Source: Rhizodiscina lignyota (Eukaryota; Ascomycota; Dothideomycetes; Aulographales; Rhizodiscinaceae). From it: a stretch of 64,000 bases of DNA. Below the pieces are notes generated by a model. That model was not told the origin of the DNA. It saw only the letters and a list, made by a program, of their open reading frames with translations, and made no database searches. The stretch lies in NCBI GenBank assembly GCA_010015805.1, contig ML978127.1, forward strand, positions 1,240,001 to 1,304,000. Direction: 5' to 3'. The translations under genes were made by a program, and so were the position numbers. Shown piece by piece: positions 32,677 through 44,529 of the stretch; position 1 is the first letter of the stretch; each line of letters begins with the position of its first letter.

Positions 32677-34465
32677 GGCCAGATTGAACGTCGAGATCTG
32701 CTTACATCTGAGAGGATGCCGTTTCTCTCACAGTAAATCCCTTCGAGTCTGATTCTGAGTCAGAGTCAGAACGGTCGAGAAGAGATATTCGTAGGTGGCA
32801 AGAAATAGAGTAGCCCGAAGGCGTTATCAGGCAGCGATGATGTCCAGATTCCAGACAGAGCTTCCGTTGGGATCGATGACTACCTCGCAACGTTCTTCGA
32901 AAAGTTGAAAGGACAATACAAACTATTCTTGGCCATCCTATAGAGATGGGATAGTAGCGAAGTGAAGTGTTTCACGTGGATATATCAGGTGGAAGAGAGC
33001 TCGGGAGTGACGGCTGCGCAGAAGGTAGATTCCTTGTTCCGTTTATGGCTAAGCGTGAGCTAGGGTCAGGAGGTGGAGTGTGACGAAAATGTTGGCCCCA
33101 ACTTTCACGACACTGAATAGATACAACCAGACGTATAGTCTCTATGACTAACAACGAAGTTTCCAGAGATAATTCCACCCACGTTACCGTGCAAGAGCTG
33201 CTCCCTTTTAAGCATTTTGTCACAACTGGAATATCATGAATCTTCCAGAATCAAACCGGATCTTTCTCTCTACCAAACTTCTTCAATGGCTTCCCTTGGA
33301 GGAATCCAAAGTCCAGAGGATCCCACCTTTAGTAGAACAGTTTCTGGTACCATTAACTCTGTCAGGTTTGGAGGATCTTCATCCCAGTACCAGCGAGACT
33401 TGCCCTTGCCTCTATCGTCCGTGTAGTGAGTGATAAATATGCTCTGACGGAACACCATCGCAACAGATGCCATTGCAGCTTAGTTCAACGATCTGGAGAC
33501 TCATTCTTGTTCCGGGGTTCCACTTGCGAAACCCTGCTTGCTTCAAGATGCGTAGTGGAGCAAGCCAAAGTGTATTATCCGTGCGATATTTTCTTCCACC
33601 CTAAACCCTCTCATGGACGTCTATCTCAAGCCCGGTGAGTATATTCCTCCAAAGTCTCAGAGGAAGCCCTCTCTATAATGAAAAAACTGCAGGCACAACC
33701 CCAATATTAGACGGATGAGGCAGTGCTAGTATGTTGATTGAACATAGGCCGCAGGAAATGAGACTGATGATGATGACGGAAAAGCTGGTCAGAGCTTCCA
33801 AGACGCTGAGCAGCTTCAATGTGTAGCCTCCAGGGCCAACAGCCCATGGAAGTTATTCAAGTGTTCGCTATTATTTAGTATACTCCGGAGCGTAGAACCA
33901 ATCTTTCAGAGGCAGCACTGCTGACCTTGAAGTGAAAGAGCTGGTCGCCCTTAGGCGTTGCCGTCTGTCTGTCGGTCAACTGGTAGTCTATTTTGTCACC
34001 CTCGGGTCATTCTTAGCCCAGCGATCACCTTGCACTACTTCTAATATAGACTCAGTATTATCTAAAACAATTGAGAGAGAATGAAAAGTTTGAATATTTG
34101 ACCACGTGCGAGGTCTGCTGTTCCTGCATCACAAGATCGCTTGGCGACGAGCACGGGCTTTTGTGGCTTGATCTGATGCGTCATACACTTTGAACTTTTG
34201 CAAAGACGCACATCTTCTTCTCTCCTCAGACTTCCTCAATTCCATTCTCTGTCTTGCGAGTTTCATACCGTGAAAGTGCAAAACTTTGTGTTTAGTGCCC
34301 TTCTTGCACAGGTTCACTTGACCAGCCACCCCCTTTTCGGGAGTGGGTGAAGAGGAAGAAGCTCTGACACTTTCAGCAAAGAATCAGTTCCTTTCATTGA
34401 GCAAGCACAGTTTCTCTATACGTTTTGCACAACTCTCATTGGGACCTATCAGATACGTTTCAAAC
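32677..34465. other. Intergenic, 1.8 kb without a supported gene
   Basis: Short frames only. A reverse-strand frame at 34129-34329 (66 aa, very basic, MAGQVNLCKKGTKHKV...) has coding-like composition, but no homology or splice support that I can see. A palindromic GACTCTGACTCTGA-type run lies near 32750-32772. Confidence 0.35.
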
Positions 34466-36022
34466 ATGTCTGGTCGAGTCCTCCGCCCTCGAGCGACGAA
34501 ACAAGCCCCTGCAGGTACCCCGAAGCTCGGTGAACCGCAGCAACTCTCCAGCCCGCCGACGACACCTGCTCCAGCCAAGCGTGCACGAGGCAAAGTCAAT
34601 GCAAGCGAAAAGGTAGTTCAGACTCCATCGGCGGATACCATCACTTCGAACACCTCCCGTAAACGGGCCCGCAAAGCAGCAAAAGTCGAAGACGATCCTT
34701 ACGAGCTCCCTCACAATCTGGGCAGACTGGTTCCACCAACACCAGTAGCTGATGATGACGATGAAGAGCTCCAAGTGGATGACGGGTCACCAAAGAAGCG
34801 CCCACGCACCCGGAAGCCCGCAAAACCGGTTATACCTTCCACTACCGATGCAGAAGTACAAGCACTCGCCGCCAAAGTCGGCCTCACTGCTCCCACTACC
34901 TCCAGCGCCTCACCATCCAAGAAGTCCAAGGCGAAAGAACACGCGCTCCAACCCGGCATATCACCATACCCAACCTACCCGCACCCTACGGCTGAAGAAT
35001 GTCACGAGGTGACTCGCGTACTGAGCAAGCTGCACGGCGAAGTCGCACCACCCGCGCAGATTCCCATGCCGAGTCTCACAGTCGCAGGATGTGGAGAAGT
35101 GCCTTCTGTCCTCGACGCCTTGGTGCGCACGCGGCTAAGCGCTAATACCAGCAACAACAACTCGAGCCGTGCATTTCAGGGCATCGTACAGCGCTTCGGG
35201 GTGAAAGAGAGTGGAATCGGCAAGGGCAGCGTGGACTGGGATAAGGTGCGCCGTAGCAACGTGAACGATTTGGAGGAATCGATTCGCGCGGGTGGGCTGA
35301 GCAAGATTAAGAGCAAAGATATCAAGCAGATTCTGGATTTAGTGTACGAGGAGAACCAGGCGCGTGCTGCGGCGCTCAGAGATCCCGAGAACGATCCGAA
35401 AGGCGCGGAAAGGGAGAGCGAAGGCGAGAAGAATGTTGAGGTTGCGAAGGCGGAGGAGGGCGTACTGAGTCTAGATCATTTACATTTGCTGGGCGATGAA
35501 GAGGCATTCAGGAAGCTTGTTAGTTATCCCGGCATCGGTCCGAAAACGGCAAGTTGTGTGATGCTGTTCTGTATGAAGAGGGCCAGTTTTGCCGTGGATA
35601 CCCATGTTTTCAGGCTTTGCAGGTGGCTAGGGTGGGTTCCGAGTCAGGAGTGGGTGGATGAGCAGAATGGGATTGCTGCGGAGGAAGCAAATGGAATCGA
35701 CGGAGCCGAGGAGTCGCCGAAGAAGAAGAGCAAGAGAGTCAAGGGCATGCCGAAAGTAGACCGAGAGACGTGCTTTCACCACTGCGAGGCTCGAGTGCCA
35801 GGCGAGCTCAAATATCCGCTTCACCAGTTGCTAATTAAGCATGGCAGAACCTGCCCAAGATGTCGCGCTATCACCGGCGAGGCGAGCAAGGACTGGGACA
35901 AAGGATGCGTGATTGAGAAACTGGTGAAAAGAGACGGTGTCAAAAAGGCATCTGGCAAGATGAAAGTCGAGTCTGAAGAGGACGAAGCTGAGGAATGGGA
36001 AGAGGACGATGCAGATGACTGA
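34466..36022 (+). CDS. HhH-GPD base-excision DNA glycosylase (EndoIII-like)
   Basis: A single exon of 518 aa from the ATG at 34466 (MSGRVLRPRATKQ); the frame is open upstream but only with a GTG. About 160 N-terminal residues are disordered with basic, nuclear-signal-like patches (PKKRPRTRK). The glycosylase core has the helix-hairpin-helix YPGIGPKTASCVMLF with the catalytic-type Lys at residue 360 and DTHVFR with the catalytic Asp at 378. The 18-residue gap equals that of EndoIII (K120/D138), so a bifunctional glycosylase/lyase is likely. After a Lys-rich insert, the C-terminus has CX3C, then HGRTCPRC and one more Cys. This resembles, but does not match, the EndoIII iron-sulfur motif CX6CX2CX5C. 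It ends in an acidic tail. Confidence 0.85.
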   Translation: MSGRVLRPRATKQAPAGTPKLGEPQQLSSPPTTPAPAKRARGKVNASEKVVQTPSADTITSNTSRKRARKAAKVEDDPYELPHNLGRLVPPTPVADDDDEELQVDDGSPKKRPRTRKPAKPVIPSTTDAEVQALAAKVGLTAPTTSSASPSKKSKAKEHALQPGISPYPTYPHPTAEECHEVTRVLSKLHGEVAPPAQIPMPSLTVAGCGEVPSVLDALVRTRLSANTSNNNSSRAFQGIVQRFGVKESGIGKGSVDWDKVRRSNVNDLEESIRAGGLSKIKSKDIKQILDLVYEENQARAAALRDPENDPKGAERESEGEKNVEVAKAEEGVLSLDHLHLLGDEEAFRKLVSYPGIGPKTASCVMLFCMKRASFAVDTHVFRLCRWLGWVPSQEWVDEQNGIAAEEANGIDGAEESPKKKSKRVKGMPKVDRETCFHHCEARVPGELKYPLHQLLIKHGRTCPRCRAITGEASKDWDKGCVIEKLVKRDGVKKASGKMKVESEEDEAEEWEEDDADD

Positions 36023-38126
36023 GTATCGGGTCTCCATAATTCAAAGTTCTGAGCGGCGAATGCGGACCGGCAAAATATGGAGCTTGCAGATAGGGTATGT
36101 TCCGCATTAAATTCTAGCAGATTTTCTGGAAGTTACGCACGAAAATGTGAAAATAACGCAGTCGCATTCGTCTGACCTAAGAAATGTGCATTTCCCGTTG
36201 TGCGGTGGTCCCAGTCGAAACACTATTCGTAGAATCTCACCAGAACTCGGACTGCGCGGTTTTTTATCCTCTGTGCGCTGAAACCGCTGCTAGCAGAACA
36301 TCAGAGCCAGTCTTTTGGATTGCGAGACGTTCAAAGATATTGTTCAATCTCGCTTCACCAACTGCGCGCAGGGTCCGGAACGTTGGTGGTGTTGATACTC
36401 CGAAGACCCGCCTGTAACTCGGAGGTGTCGGATGGCACGCTTTTTAGCGCATTCGAAGGATGAAGTCCCTTCAAGCAGAATTAGTTACGGGTGGCGTCTG
36501 TTCCTGCGTCGTCTTTTCCTGCTACGCTACGGTCGAACTACCCTTTCGATACGGAATACGATAGTCCCCGTATTGCCGTCCTGTCATGTTTAGTCAATTG
36601 CAATATTTCCGTGGAAGTCTCGCATTCTTCTAGAAGCCCGGGAGAACCAGGGTGGGGACATAGGGCTGAGGAGCGTTCCAAGCAAGCTTTTATTCCCACA
36701 GCGTCCCACCTATCGCGCCTAGCTGTGTCCGAGGGCCGCGAGACGCGCCGTAGCCTGTAGGAATGAGGAATGTAGGTGCGGATGCAATTAGCAATGAAAT
36801 TTGAGCAGGATTGCATCAAGCTAGCGGGCTACACCAACACTCCGTTGCCGGAGGGGGAAAGTAGCTCAATGTACCGAAGGGACAGGTGCTCGTGTGAGGA
36901 TGCCAGACGTGGAGAAGATGCGCCATTTTCCAGCGCCTTGCTGCCTGCACACGCCGGTTAAATTTCGGTATCACGAAGAATTCTCGGTGCGCGTGCTGGT
37001 CGCGTGGGATGCTCTCATCAGCTCTTCACCGCCCAACTCGAGGCATTGCGGCTCTTTCAGCCTCGAGGCACGTTGCTGGCGCGCGCCCACTTCGAGGATT
37101 CCGGCCAAGGTCGACGACAAATTCGCTCGGCAGCCGAAAATGTGATCAGTTGAGAGCGCGTTGGAGTGCGCCTGTGAGAGGAGCTGGACCCATGTCCGGG
37201 CGTCCACGATCGGGCCGCCTGCATCCGCATCGTCGACACGACGTCATTGGCATGGCCCTCCCACGATGACACCGGCACATCCTGGCCTCTCTCTTCAACC
37301 GCTGCCAATGAAGCCTTGCACAAGCGACGCCAATAGCCTCATCAGGCAGCACTAGCCAGAGACAAGCTTCGCAGATCACGGGCAGCTCGGTACGCGGGGC
37401 ACGACAGACGCCTGGACATGCACCTCGATTGCGTTCATTGCTTTGTTCCGCAGCGCCTTGGCCACCTCGACTCGTTGGCCCCCCCTCCGTGAACAGGCTT
37501 GCCGTCCAGTGCGGAAAATCGCGCAGACCAACGCTCCTCGTCTTCGCTCCATCGCTGAATTGGCAGTGAGCACCGAGCAAATCGCGGCCGGCCGTCCTGC
37601 GTTGCTAGGGCCAATTCATGGAAATGCCGATGACATTCTGCAGGGTCGGTGCTACCCATTCGATCCAATGACGACGGATCGAGCGGCAGTCGCTCTTGCC
37701 CATTACCGCCAAAATACGTTCATACTGATGAAGGGATTGTTGAGACGGCCGCGATGATGTCCTCATCCTGTAGCGCCCGCGTGTCCGTGCAGGCCCTCAG
37801 GCAAGTAGGAATTTTCGGTTGCAGCCCGTGGGTGGCAGGGTGGAGGTATACGTGCCGATGAGGATATATACACCCTCTCGCTCATCGATACTTGGTCTTA
37901 CACCTGCGTCTCTTTTCTATCTGTCCCCTCTCCACTCTACCTGGTGTGATCATTGACGGGTTGTGGGTGTCGTAGGTTTGAAGAGTTACTTCTTCCTCAC
38001 CTATCAATTGCTGTTGGCTTAGCTGTCACCTCCAATTGCATTTCTAAAGCTGTCTTTCTACTTCGCCACATAAGTACATCGGCCAATTGAATACTCACCA
38101 CCCATTGGTGGCCAACCCTCGCAACC
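36023..38126. promoter_or_regulatory. Long upstream region of the H+-ATPase gene
   Basis: There are 2.1 kb with no supported gene before the pump gene; long promoters are usual for this strongly expressed gene. A TATA-like GATATATACA lies at about 37863, 260 bases before the ATG, followed by a CT-rich leader to 38100. Open frames at 36491-37861 overlap on both strands without features. Confidence 0.5.
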
Positions 38127-41100
38127 ATGTTCAACAGGCATAAGGATAAGGACGTCGAGAGCGGCGCGTCCACGCTCAATCGTCAGGAGTCGGACGAATA
38201 CAACAACCTCGACGAGTACACGGCGCTCCAGAAGTACATCACCACCTACCGCGATCCGCGAAGAGGCAGCGTCGTTGCAGGAGACGACTTGCAAGCAGAT
38301 GCAGATGACGCTCGCAAAGCTCACCCTTGGTGGGCTTTCTGGCGTCGCGGGAACTCCAAGCGTGCAACAGGATTCGATACTGGCGTCGTGCCGGAGGAGT
38401 GGTTGGACGTCGACATCCACCAAGGTATTAGGGGCTCAGACGTCGAGCCAAGGAGAAGGGAGCATGGATGGAATGAAATCCAGACTGAGAAGGAAAACAT
38501 GTTCTTGAAGTTCCTTGGTTATTTCACTGGTCCTATTCTTTACGGTAGGATTCACAATCCCGCATATGACAAATTGGTAGTTACTAACTCCCACTCTCAC
38601 AGTCATGGAACTTGCTGTCATCCTCGCTGCTGGTCTTCGCGACTGGGTCGATTTTGGTGTCATTATCGGTATCTTGATGCTTAACGCTATTGTCGGTTGG
38701 TACCAGGAGAAGCAAGCCGCCGACGTCGTTGCTAGCTTGAAGGGCGACATCGCCATGAAGGCTACGGTTATTCGTGACGGCAAAGAGCAGGAGATCCTTG
38801 CTCGTGAAATTGTTCCTGGTGACGTTGTGAGTATTTCTGACTTCTTTTGTTTTACATTTACAGCGCGGCAAACTCACATCTGGTCAGGTTATCATTGAGG
38901 AAGGTTCAACTGTTCCAGCCGATGCCCGATTGATTTGCGAATACAGCAAGCCCGAAGACTTCGCCAAGTACAAAGAAATGAAGGACCACGACGACTTGCC
39001 TGATGAGAGCGACCCTGAAGCTGGCGAGAAGAAGGACGAGGACGAGGACGACATGGATGACGAGCCCGAGCACTCTGGCCCTCCAATTGTTGCCGTTGAC
39101 CAGTCCGCTATTACTGGAGAGTCTCTTGCCGTCGATAAGTACATGGGTGACACTGTTTACTACACGACTGGCTGCAGGCGCGGCAAATCCTACGCTGTGG
39201 TTACTGCCTCTGCCAAGCACTCCTTCGTTGGACGTACCGCTTCGCTCGTCGAAGGCGCTGAGGACCAGGGCCATTTCAAGGCTATCATGAACTCCATCGG
39301 TTACAGTCTGCTTGTCCTCGTCGTGTTCTGGATCCTCGCGGCTTGGATTGGCGGCTTCTTCCGTCACTTGAAGATCGCTACTCCTGAGGACAGCTCCGTG
39401 AACTTGCTCCACTACGCTCTGATTCTTCTCATTGTTGGTGTCCCTGTCGGTCTGCCTGTTGTTACTACCACGACTTTGGCTGTCGGTGCGGCGTATCTTG
39501 CAAAGCAGAGGGCTATCGTGCAGAAACTGACTGCCATTGAATCGCTTGCCGGTGTCGATGTGCTCTGCTCCGACAAGACTGGTACCCTTACGGCCAATCA
39601 GCTCTCTATCCGCGAGCCGTACGTTGCCGAAGGCCAAGATGTCCATTGGATGATGGCTTGTGCTGCTCTGGCTTCGTCTCACAACATCAAGTCGCTCGAT
39701 CCCATTGACAAGGTTACAATTCTTACTCTCCGCCGTTATCCCAAGGCACGTGACATCCTAAAGCAGGACTGGAAGACCAAGTCCTTCACTCCATTCGATC
39801 CTGTCAGCAAGCGTATCACCGCGGTTGTTGAGCTCGATGGCGACAAGTACGTCTGCGCAAAGGGAGCACCAAAGGCTATTCTCGCCCTTACAAATTGTGA
39901 CAAGGAGACCGAGACACTTTTCAAGCAAAAGACTACGGAGTTTGCTCGCCGTGGTTTCCGCTCCCTTGGTGTTGCCTACCAGAAGAACGATGGCCAATGG
40001 ATCCTCCTCGGTCTGCTCTCTATGTTCGATCCCCCTCGTGAGGACACTGCTCAGACTATCGTTGAGGCTCAACAGCTCGGTGTTCCGGTCAAGATGCTTA
40101 CTGGTGATGCCATTGCCATCGCTAAGGAAACTTGCAAGATGTTGGCTCTCGGAACCAAAGTGTACAACTCCCAGAAACTGATGCACAGCGGTCTGAGCGG
40201 CACTGCGCAGCACGACTTCGTCGAACGGGCTGATGGCTTTGCTGAGGTCTTCCCTGAGCACAAGTACCAAGTCGTCGAAATGTTGCAGCAGAGAGGCCAC
40301 TTGACTGCCATGACTGGTGATGGTAAGCTTTTTGGCTCGAAAATATGTCTACGAACTACGCTAATAGTACGACTACAGGTGTCAACGATGCTCCTTCGCT
40401 GAAGAAGGCTGACTGCGGTATTGCCGTCGAAGGTGCTTCCCCAGCTGCCCAAGCCGCCGCAGATATCGTTTTCCTCGCCCCCGGTCTGTCCACTATCGTC
40501 CTGGCTATCAAGACTGCCCGTGAGATCTTCCAGCGCATGAAGGCCTATATCCAGTATCGTATCGCGCTCTGCTTGCACTTGGAAATCTACCTCGTGACCA
40601 GCATGATCATCATCAACGAAACCATCCGCGTCGAGCTTATCGTCTTCTTGGCCCTGTTCGCTGATCTGGCCACCGTCGCAGTCGCTTACGACAACGCTCA
40701 CAGCGAGTCGAGGCCCGTAGAATGGCAGCTGCCTAAGATTTGGATCATCTCTGTCATCCTCGGCATACTGCTTGCGCTTGGCACTTGGGTCATCCGTGGC
40801 ACAATGTATCTCCCTAACGGCGGTATCGTTCAGAACTTTGGCTGCGTGCAAGAGATCCTCTTCCTCGAAGTCGCGCTCACTGAGAACTGGCTCATCTTCG
40901 TCACTCGTGGCGGCAAGACCTGGCCCTCATGGCAGCTCGTCCTCGCCATTCTCGGTGTTGACGCCATCGCCACCATCTTCTGTCTCTTCGGCTGGCTCTC
41001 TGGCGGCGTTGATCCCGCTACCAACCCGCATGACAACTTCCACCAGCGCCAGGATGGCTGGGTCGACGTCGTCACTGTCGTCGTCATCTGGGCCTACTCC

Positions 41101-41319
41101 ATTGGTGTTACCATTGTCATCGCCATCGTGTACTTCTTGCTCAACCGCATTAGATGGCTCGACGACTTAGGCCGCAAGGATAGGTCCAGGAAGGATCCCA
41201 AGATCGAGAACATCCTTGCTGCGGTTAGCAAGCTGGCCATTGAGCATGAAAGTGACGGAAATGGCAAAGATCATTACACCCTGGTTACGAGGGCCCAGGA
41301 TGATGATGACGACGAGTAG
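38127..41319 (+). CDS. PMA1: Plasma-membrane H+-ATPase (P3A type)
   Basis: Four exons, 38127-38544, 38603-38826, 38888-40322 and 40379-41319, with introns of 58, 61 and 56 nt, give 1005 aa in one frame. This is the electrogenic proton pump that powers nutrient uptake. Visible motifs are TGES (about residue 290), the phosphorylated Asp in CSDKTGTLT (D443), KGAPKAIL (nucleotide binding), MLTGDA and TGDGVNDAP. About ten membrane helices are seen, including LLIVGVPVGLP. Between LICEYSKPEDF and the VDQSAITGES block lies a longer than usual acidic insert (DESDPEAGEKKDEDEDDMDD). The C-terminus ends RAQDDDDDE rather than in the Ser/Gln-rich autoinhibitory tail of yeast Pma1. This fits the second fungal subtype (PMA2-like), so regulation may differ. 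Confidence 0.95.
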
Positions 41320-42219
41320 ATTTGATGTGGCTTAGTGTGGTGGGTGTAGAAGGTGGTTGTGGTGAAGGGTTTGAGAGTGACTCTGGGAGTCAAGGCGCGT
41401 CACTGAAAGTGAAGGAAGAGATGTCGGAAGGACATCTCACGAGCGTACAAAGGTAATGAATTTTTTCTTGTCCATATCATCTAACGGCAACGGGTGGGAA
41501 TACCATGATAGACTGTACTATAATACCATTTCGTACTTAATATCAAAATCCAAAAGCGAACATTGAAACATACTCAGACTTTCCCCGTCTTCGACGCCTC
41601 CGCTGCTGTGACTGTCGATGCGATCTCCGCCAAGGGCCATGTCAATCCCACAAACCAAGAAAGCCTTTGTGGCATTGCAGAAGCAAAGCAAGATGATCGA
41701 AATATCACAACTCTCAACAAATGCAGAGGTGCCGAAATCGGTCACAGAGGGCTTTCTTTACTTCTTCCTCAGTCGATCAGCTGACTCAGGGTTGACCCAC
41801 CTGCAGAAGCAAATTCCATACGTATGGCACCTGCAAGGCCCCGAATCTAGATCTTCGGCTGCACAGCGTCGATCGGGGCGCCGACAAACCGTCATCAGTG
41901 CGACCCTTGTATAAGGTTGGGCATATGGATACGAATGAAGGATTTGGCGAACCGCCGAAAGGTGAGACCCTCACAGAATGACAACAGAGACGTGGAACGA
42001 TCTTTTGAACACTCTTGAAATTTCGAAGTAAACCTGATCTGACGCCAATTGGTGCCCTAGTATGACAACAGCCCCTTACACAGTTGCAGTGCCATCTAAA
42101 CATCTCCTGTAAGAGTCACCTTTTTGTGCAACGCAGCATGCTTTGGTATTTTGCCTCTCTCTCTCCCCTTTTTAGTGCTAAACTGGAAACTTTCATCCCG
42201 TCATCTCAAATCATGCTCT
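41320..42219. other. Intergenic between convergent H+-ATPase and BiP genes
   Basis: Two 3' ends face each other over 900 bases. Short frames at 41518-42103 lack features. No gene is seen. Confidence 0.4.
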
Positions 42220-44529
42220 CTACAGCTCGTCGTGGTCAGCCGGCTCATCATCGCCGTAGTCGGGCATGCCTCCAGCGCCGCCGGCGGAGCCGTACAGCTT
42301 GCTGGTGATCGGGTAGGCGACATTGCTGAGCTTCTCCTTCTGCTCGTCAAAGTCCTCTGTCGTGGCAGTGGCCGCATACTCTTCGAGCCAGTCCTGGGCT
42401 TCCTTGACGGCTTCCAAAATCTGTTGCATTCATTAGCATTGTCTCATTGTGGTTTCATGGGCAGTGAATGACTTACGGTATCCTTGTCCTCCTCGTCAAT
42501 CTTGCCGCCAAGGCCCTCGTCGTCGTTGACCTGGTTCTTCAGGCTGAAGGCGTAGTTCTCGAGACCGTTCCTAGCCTCGATCTTCTCCCTCGTGGCCTTG
42601 TCCTCCTCGGCGTATTTCTCAGCCTCGGCAACCATACGGTCAATTTCCTCGGTGCTCAAGCGGCCCTTGTCGTTTGTGATGGTGATAGACTCACTCTTGC
42701 CAGTGCCCTTGTCACCAGCACTAACCTTCAAGATACCGTTGGCATCGAGTTCAAATGAGACCTCGATTTGCGGGACACCACGAGGCGCAGGAGGAATACC
42801 GGTGAGCTCGAACTTGCCGAGGAGGTTGTTGTCCTTCGTCATGGAGCGCTCGCCTTCGAAGACCTGGATCAGGACGACCGGCTGGTTATCCGCAGCGGTA
42901 GAGAAGATCTGGCTCTTGCGAGTCGGGATGGTCGTACCACGCTTGATCAGCGCTGTCATAACGCCACCGGTCGTCTCAATACCGAGAGTAAGCGGGTTCA
43001 CATCCATGAGGACGATACCGGAAGTGGAGTCCTGGCCAGAGAGAATACCACCCTGAACAGCGGCGCCAAAGGCGACGGCCTCGTCGGGGTTGACCTCCTT
43101 GCGGGCCTTCTTGCCAAAGTATTCCTCGAGCATGTTCTGAACCTTGGGGATACGGGTAGAGCCACCGACGAGAACGATATCATCAATCTCACTCTTCTTC
43201 AGCTTAGCATCCTTAAGGACCTGCTCGACGGGCTTGAGTGTCTTCTTGAAGAGGTCGTTGTTCAGCTCCTCGAACTTGGCGCGGGTGAGCGTCTCAGACA
43301 AGTCGTTACCGTCGTGGAAGGATTCGATTTCGATGCGAGTGGACATCTGCGATGAACTGTGAAATTGGTTAGCTGAAGGTAGTAGCGCAATTGCATGCGT
43401 GTGTAGCTCACAGTGTGCGCTTGGCCTTCTCAACCTCGCGCTTCAGTTTACCCATCGTCTTGGGGTTCTTGGCGATATCCGCATTGTTCTCTTTGTTGTA
43501 CTTCTTGACGAGGTAGTTCACAACACGCTGGTCAAAATCCTCACCACCAAGATGGGTATCACCAGCCGTCGCCAGCACCTCGAAGACACCATTGTCGACA
43601 GTCAAAATGGACACATCGAATGTACCACCACCAAGGTCGTACACGATGATCTGGCGCTCATTCTCGCTCTGCTTGTCAAGGCCGTATGCGAGTGCTGCGG
43701 CGGTAGGTTCGTTAACGACACGTAGAACGTTCAGGCCGGCAATGGTACCGGCGTCCTTGGTGGCGGCACGCTGGGAGTCGGTGAAGTAAGCCGGCACGGT
43801 GACGACGGCGTTGGTAACCTTCTCGCCGAGATAGTTCTCTGCGACTTCCTTCATCTTGCCAAGGACCATGGCAGAGACTTCTTCGGGAGTGAAGGTCTTA
43901 TCCTCTCTGTAGTGAAAGTCAGCGCATGCTCGCAATGTCCACTGCAGCCGTTCTATATTGTGTCAACTCACCCTTTGACATCGACTTGTACTTTTGGCTG
44001 TCCACCCTTGTTGATAACCTTGAACGGGAAGTGCTTGATATCGGCCTGTACTTCCTTCTCATCGAACTTGCGACCAATCATACGCTTGACGTCGAAGACT
44101 GTCCGACGAGGATTGCTGGCAAATTGATTTTTCGCTGCGTCGCCAACAAGACGCTCGTCGTCTGTCCATGCGACCCATGACCTAAGAGACAATGCATTAG
44201 CTTATGTTCCTTGACCCGCGGAATCTGATGGTGGCGCAGAAAATGCCACGTTGAAGGTACACTTACGGTGTGATACGGTTACCCTGATCGTTTACCAAAA
44301 TTTCGACCTTGCCGTTCTTCATGATGCCCACACAGCTATACGTTGTCCCCAAATCGATACCAATGACGGGTCCACTGACTCCAGTGTCCTTGTCATCCTT
44401 CAGTGGCTGCTGGTCTTCTGCTCTAGCAGTCGTCGCTAATAGTAGCATGGGAAGGCATAGAACAAGAACGAGATAGGCGGCCGTCATCCACGTAAACCGC
44501 GGCGACGAATTTCTCGATCGTCGAGCCAT
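42220..44529 (-). CDS. KAR2: BiP/Kar2, Hsp70 of the endoplasmic reticulum
   Basis: Five exons, 44267-44529, 43972-44181, 43412-43906, 42477-43356 and 42220-42420, with introns of 85, 65, 55 and 56 nt, give 682 aa. A signal sequence lies near residues 15-37 ([18 protein letters not shown]). The Hsp70 signatures are [27 protein letters not shown] and [13 protein letters not shown]; the interdomain linker and substrate domain follow ([35 protein letters not shown]). The C-terminus is a Gly-rich lid ending in HDEL (DHDEL in full), the ER retrieval signal. It assists folding and translocation into the ER and drives the unfolded protein response switch. I did not find a convincing UPR element upstream by eye. 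Confidence 0.97.

Noticed and set aside
34343-34465. Longer N-terminus for the DNA glycosylase
   Set aside because: It has only a GTG to start from; the ATG at 34466 begins a normal basic N-terminus.
37009-37861. Dense short frames upstream of the proton pump gene
   Set aside because: Six-frame overlap without consistent coding text; treated as promoter DNA.
42468-43362. Long frames opposite the BiP exons
   Set aside because: Mirror frames of a strongly codon-biased gene.
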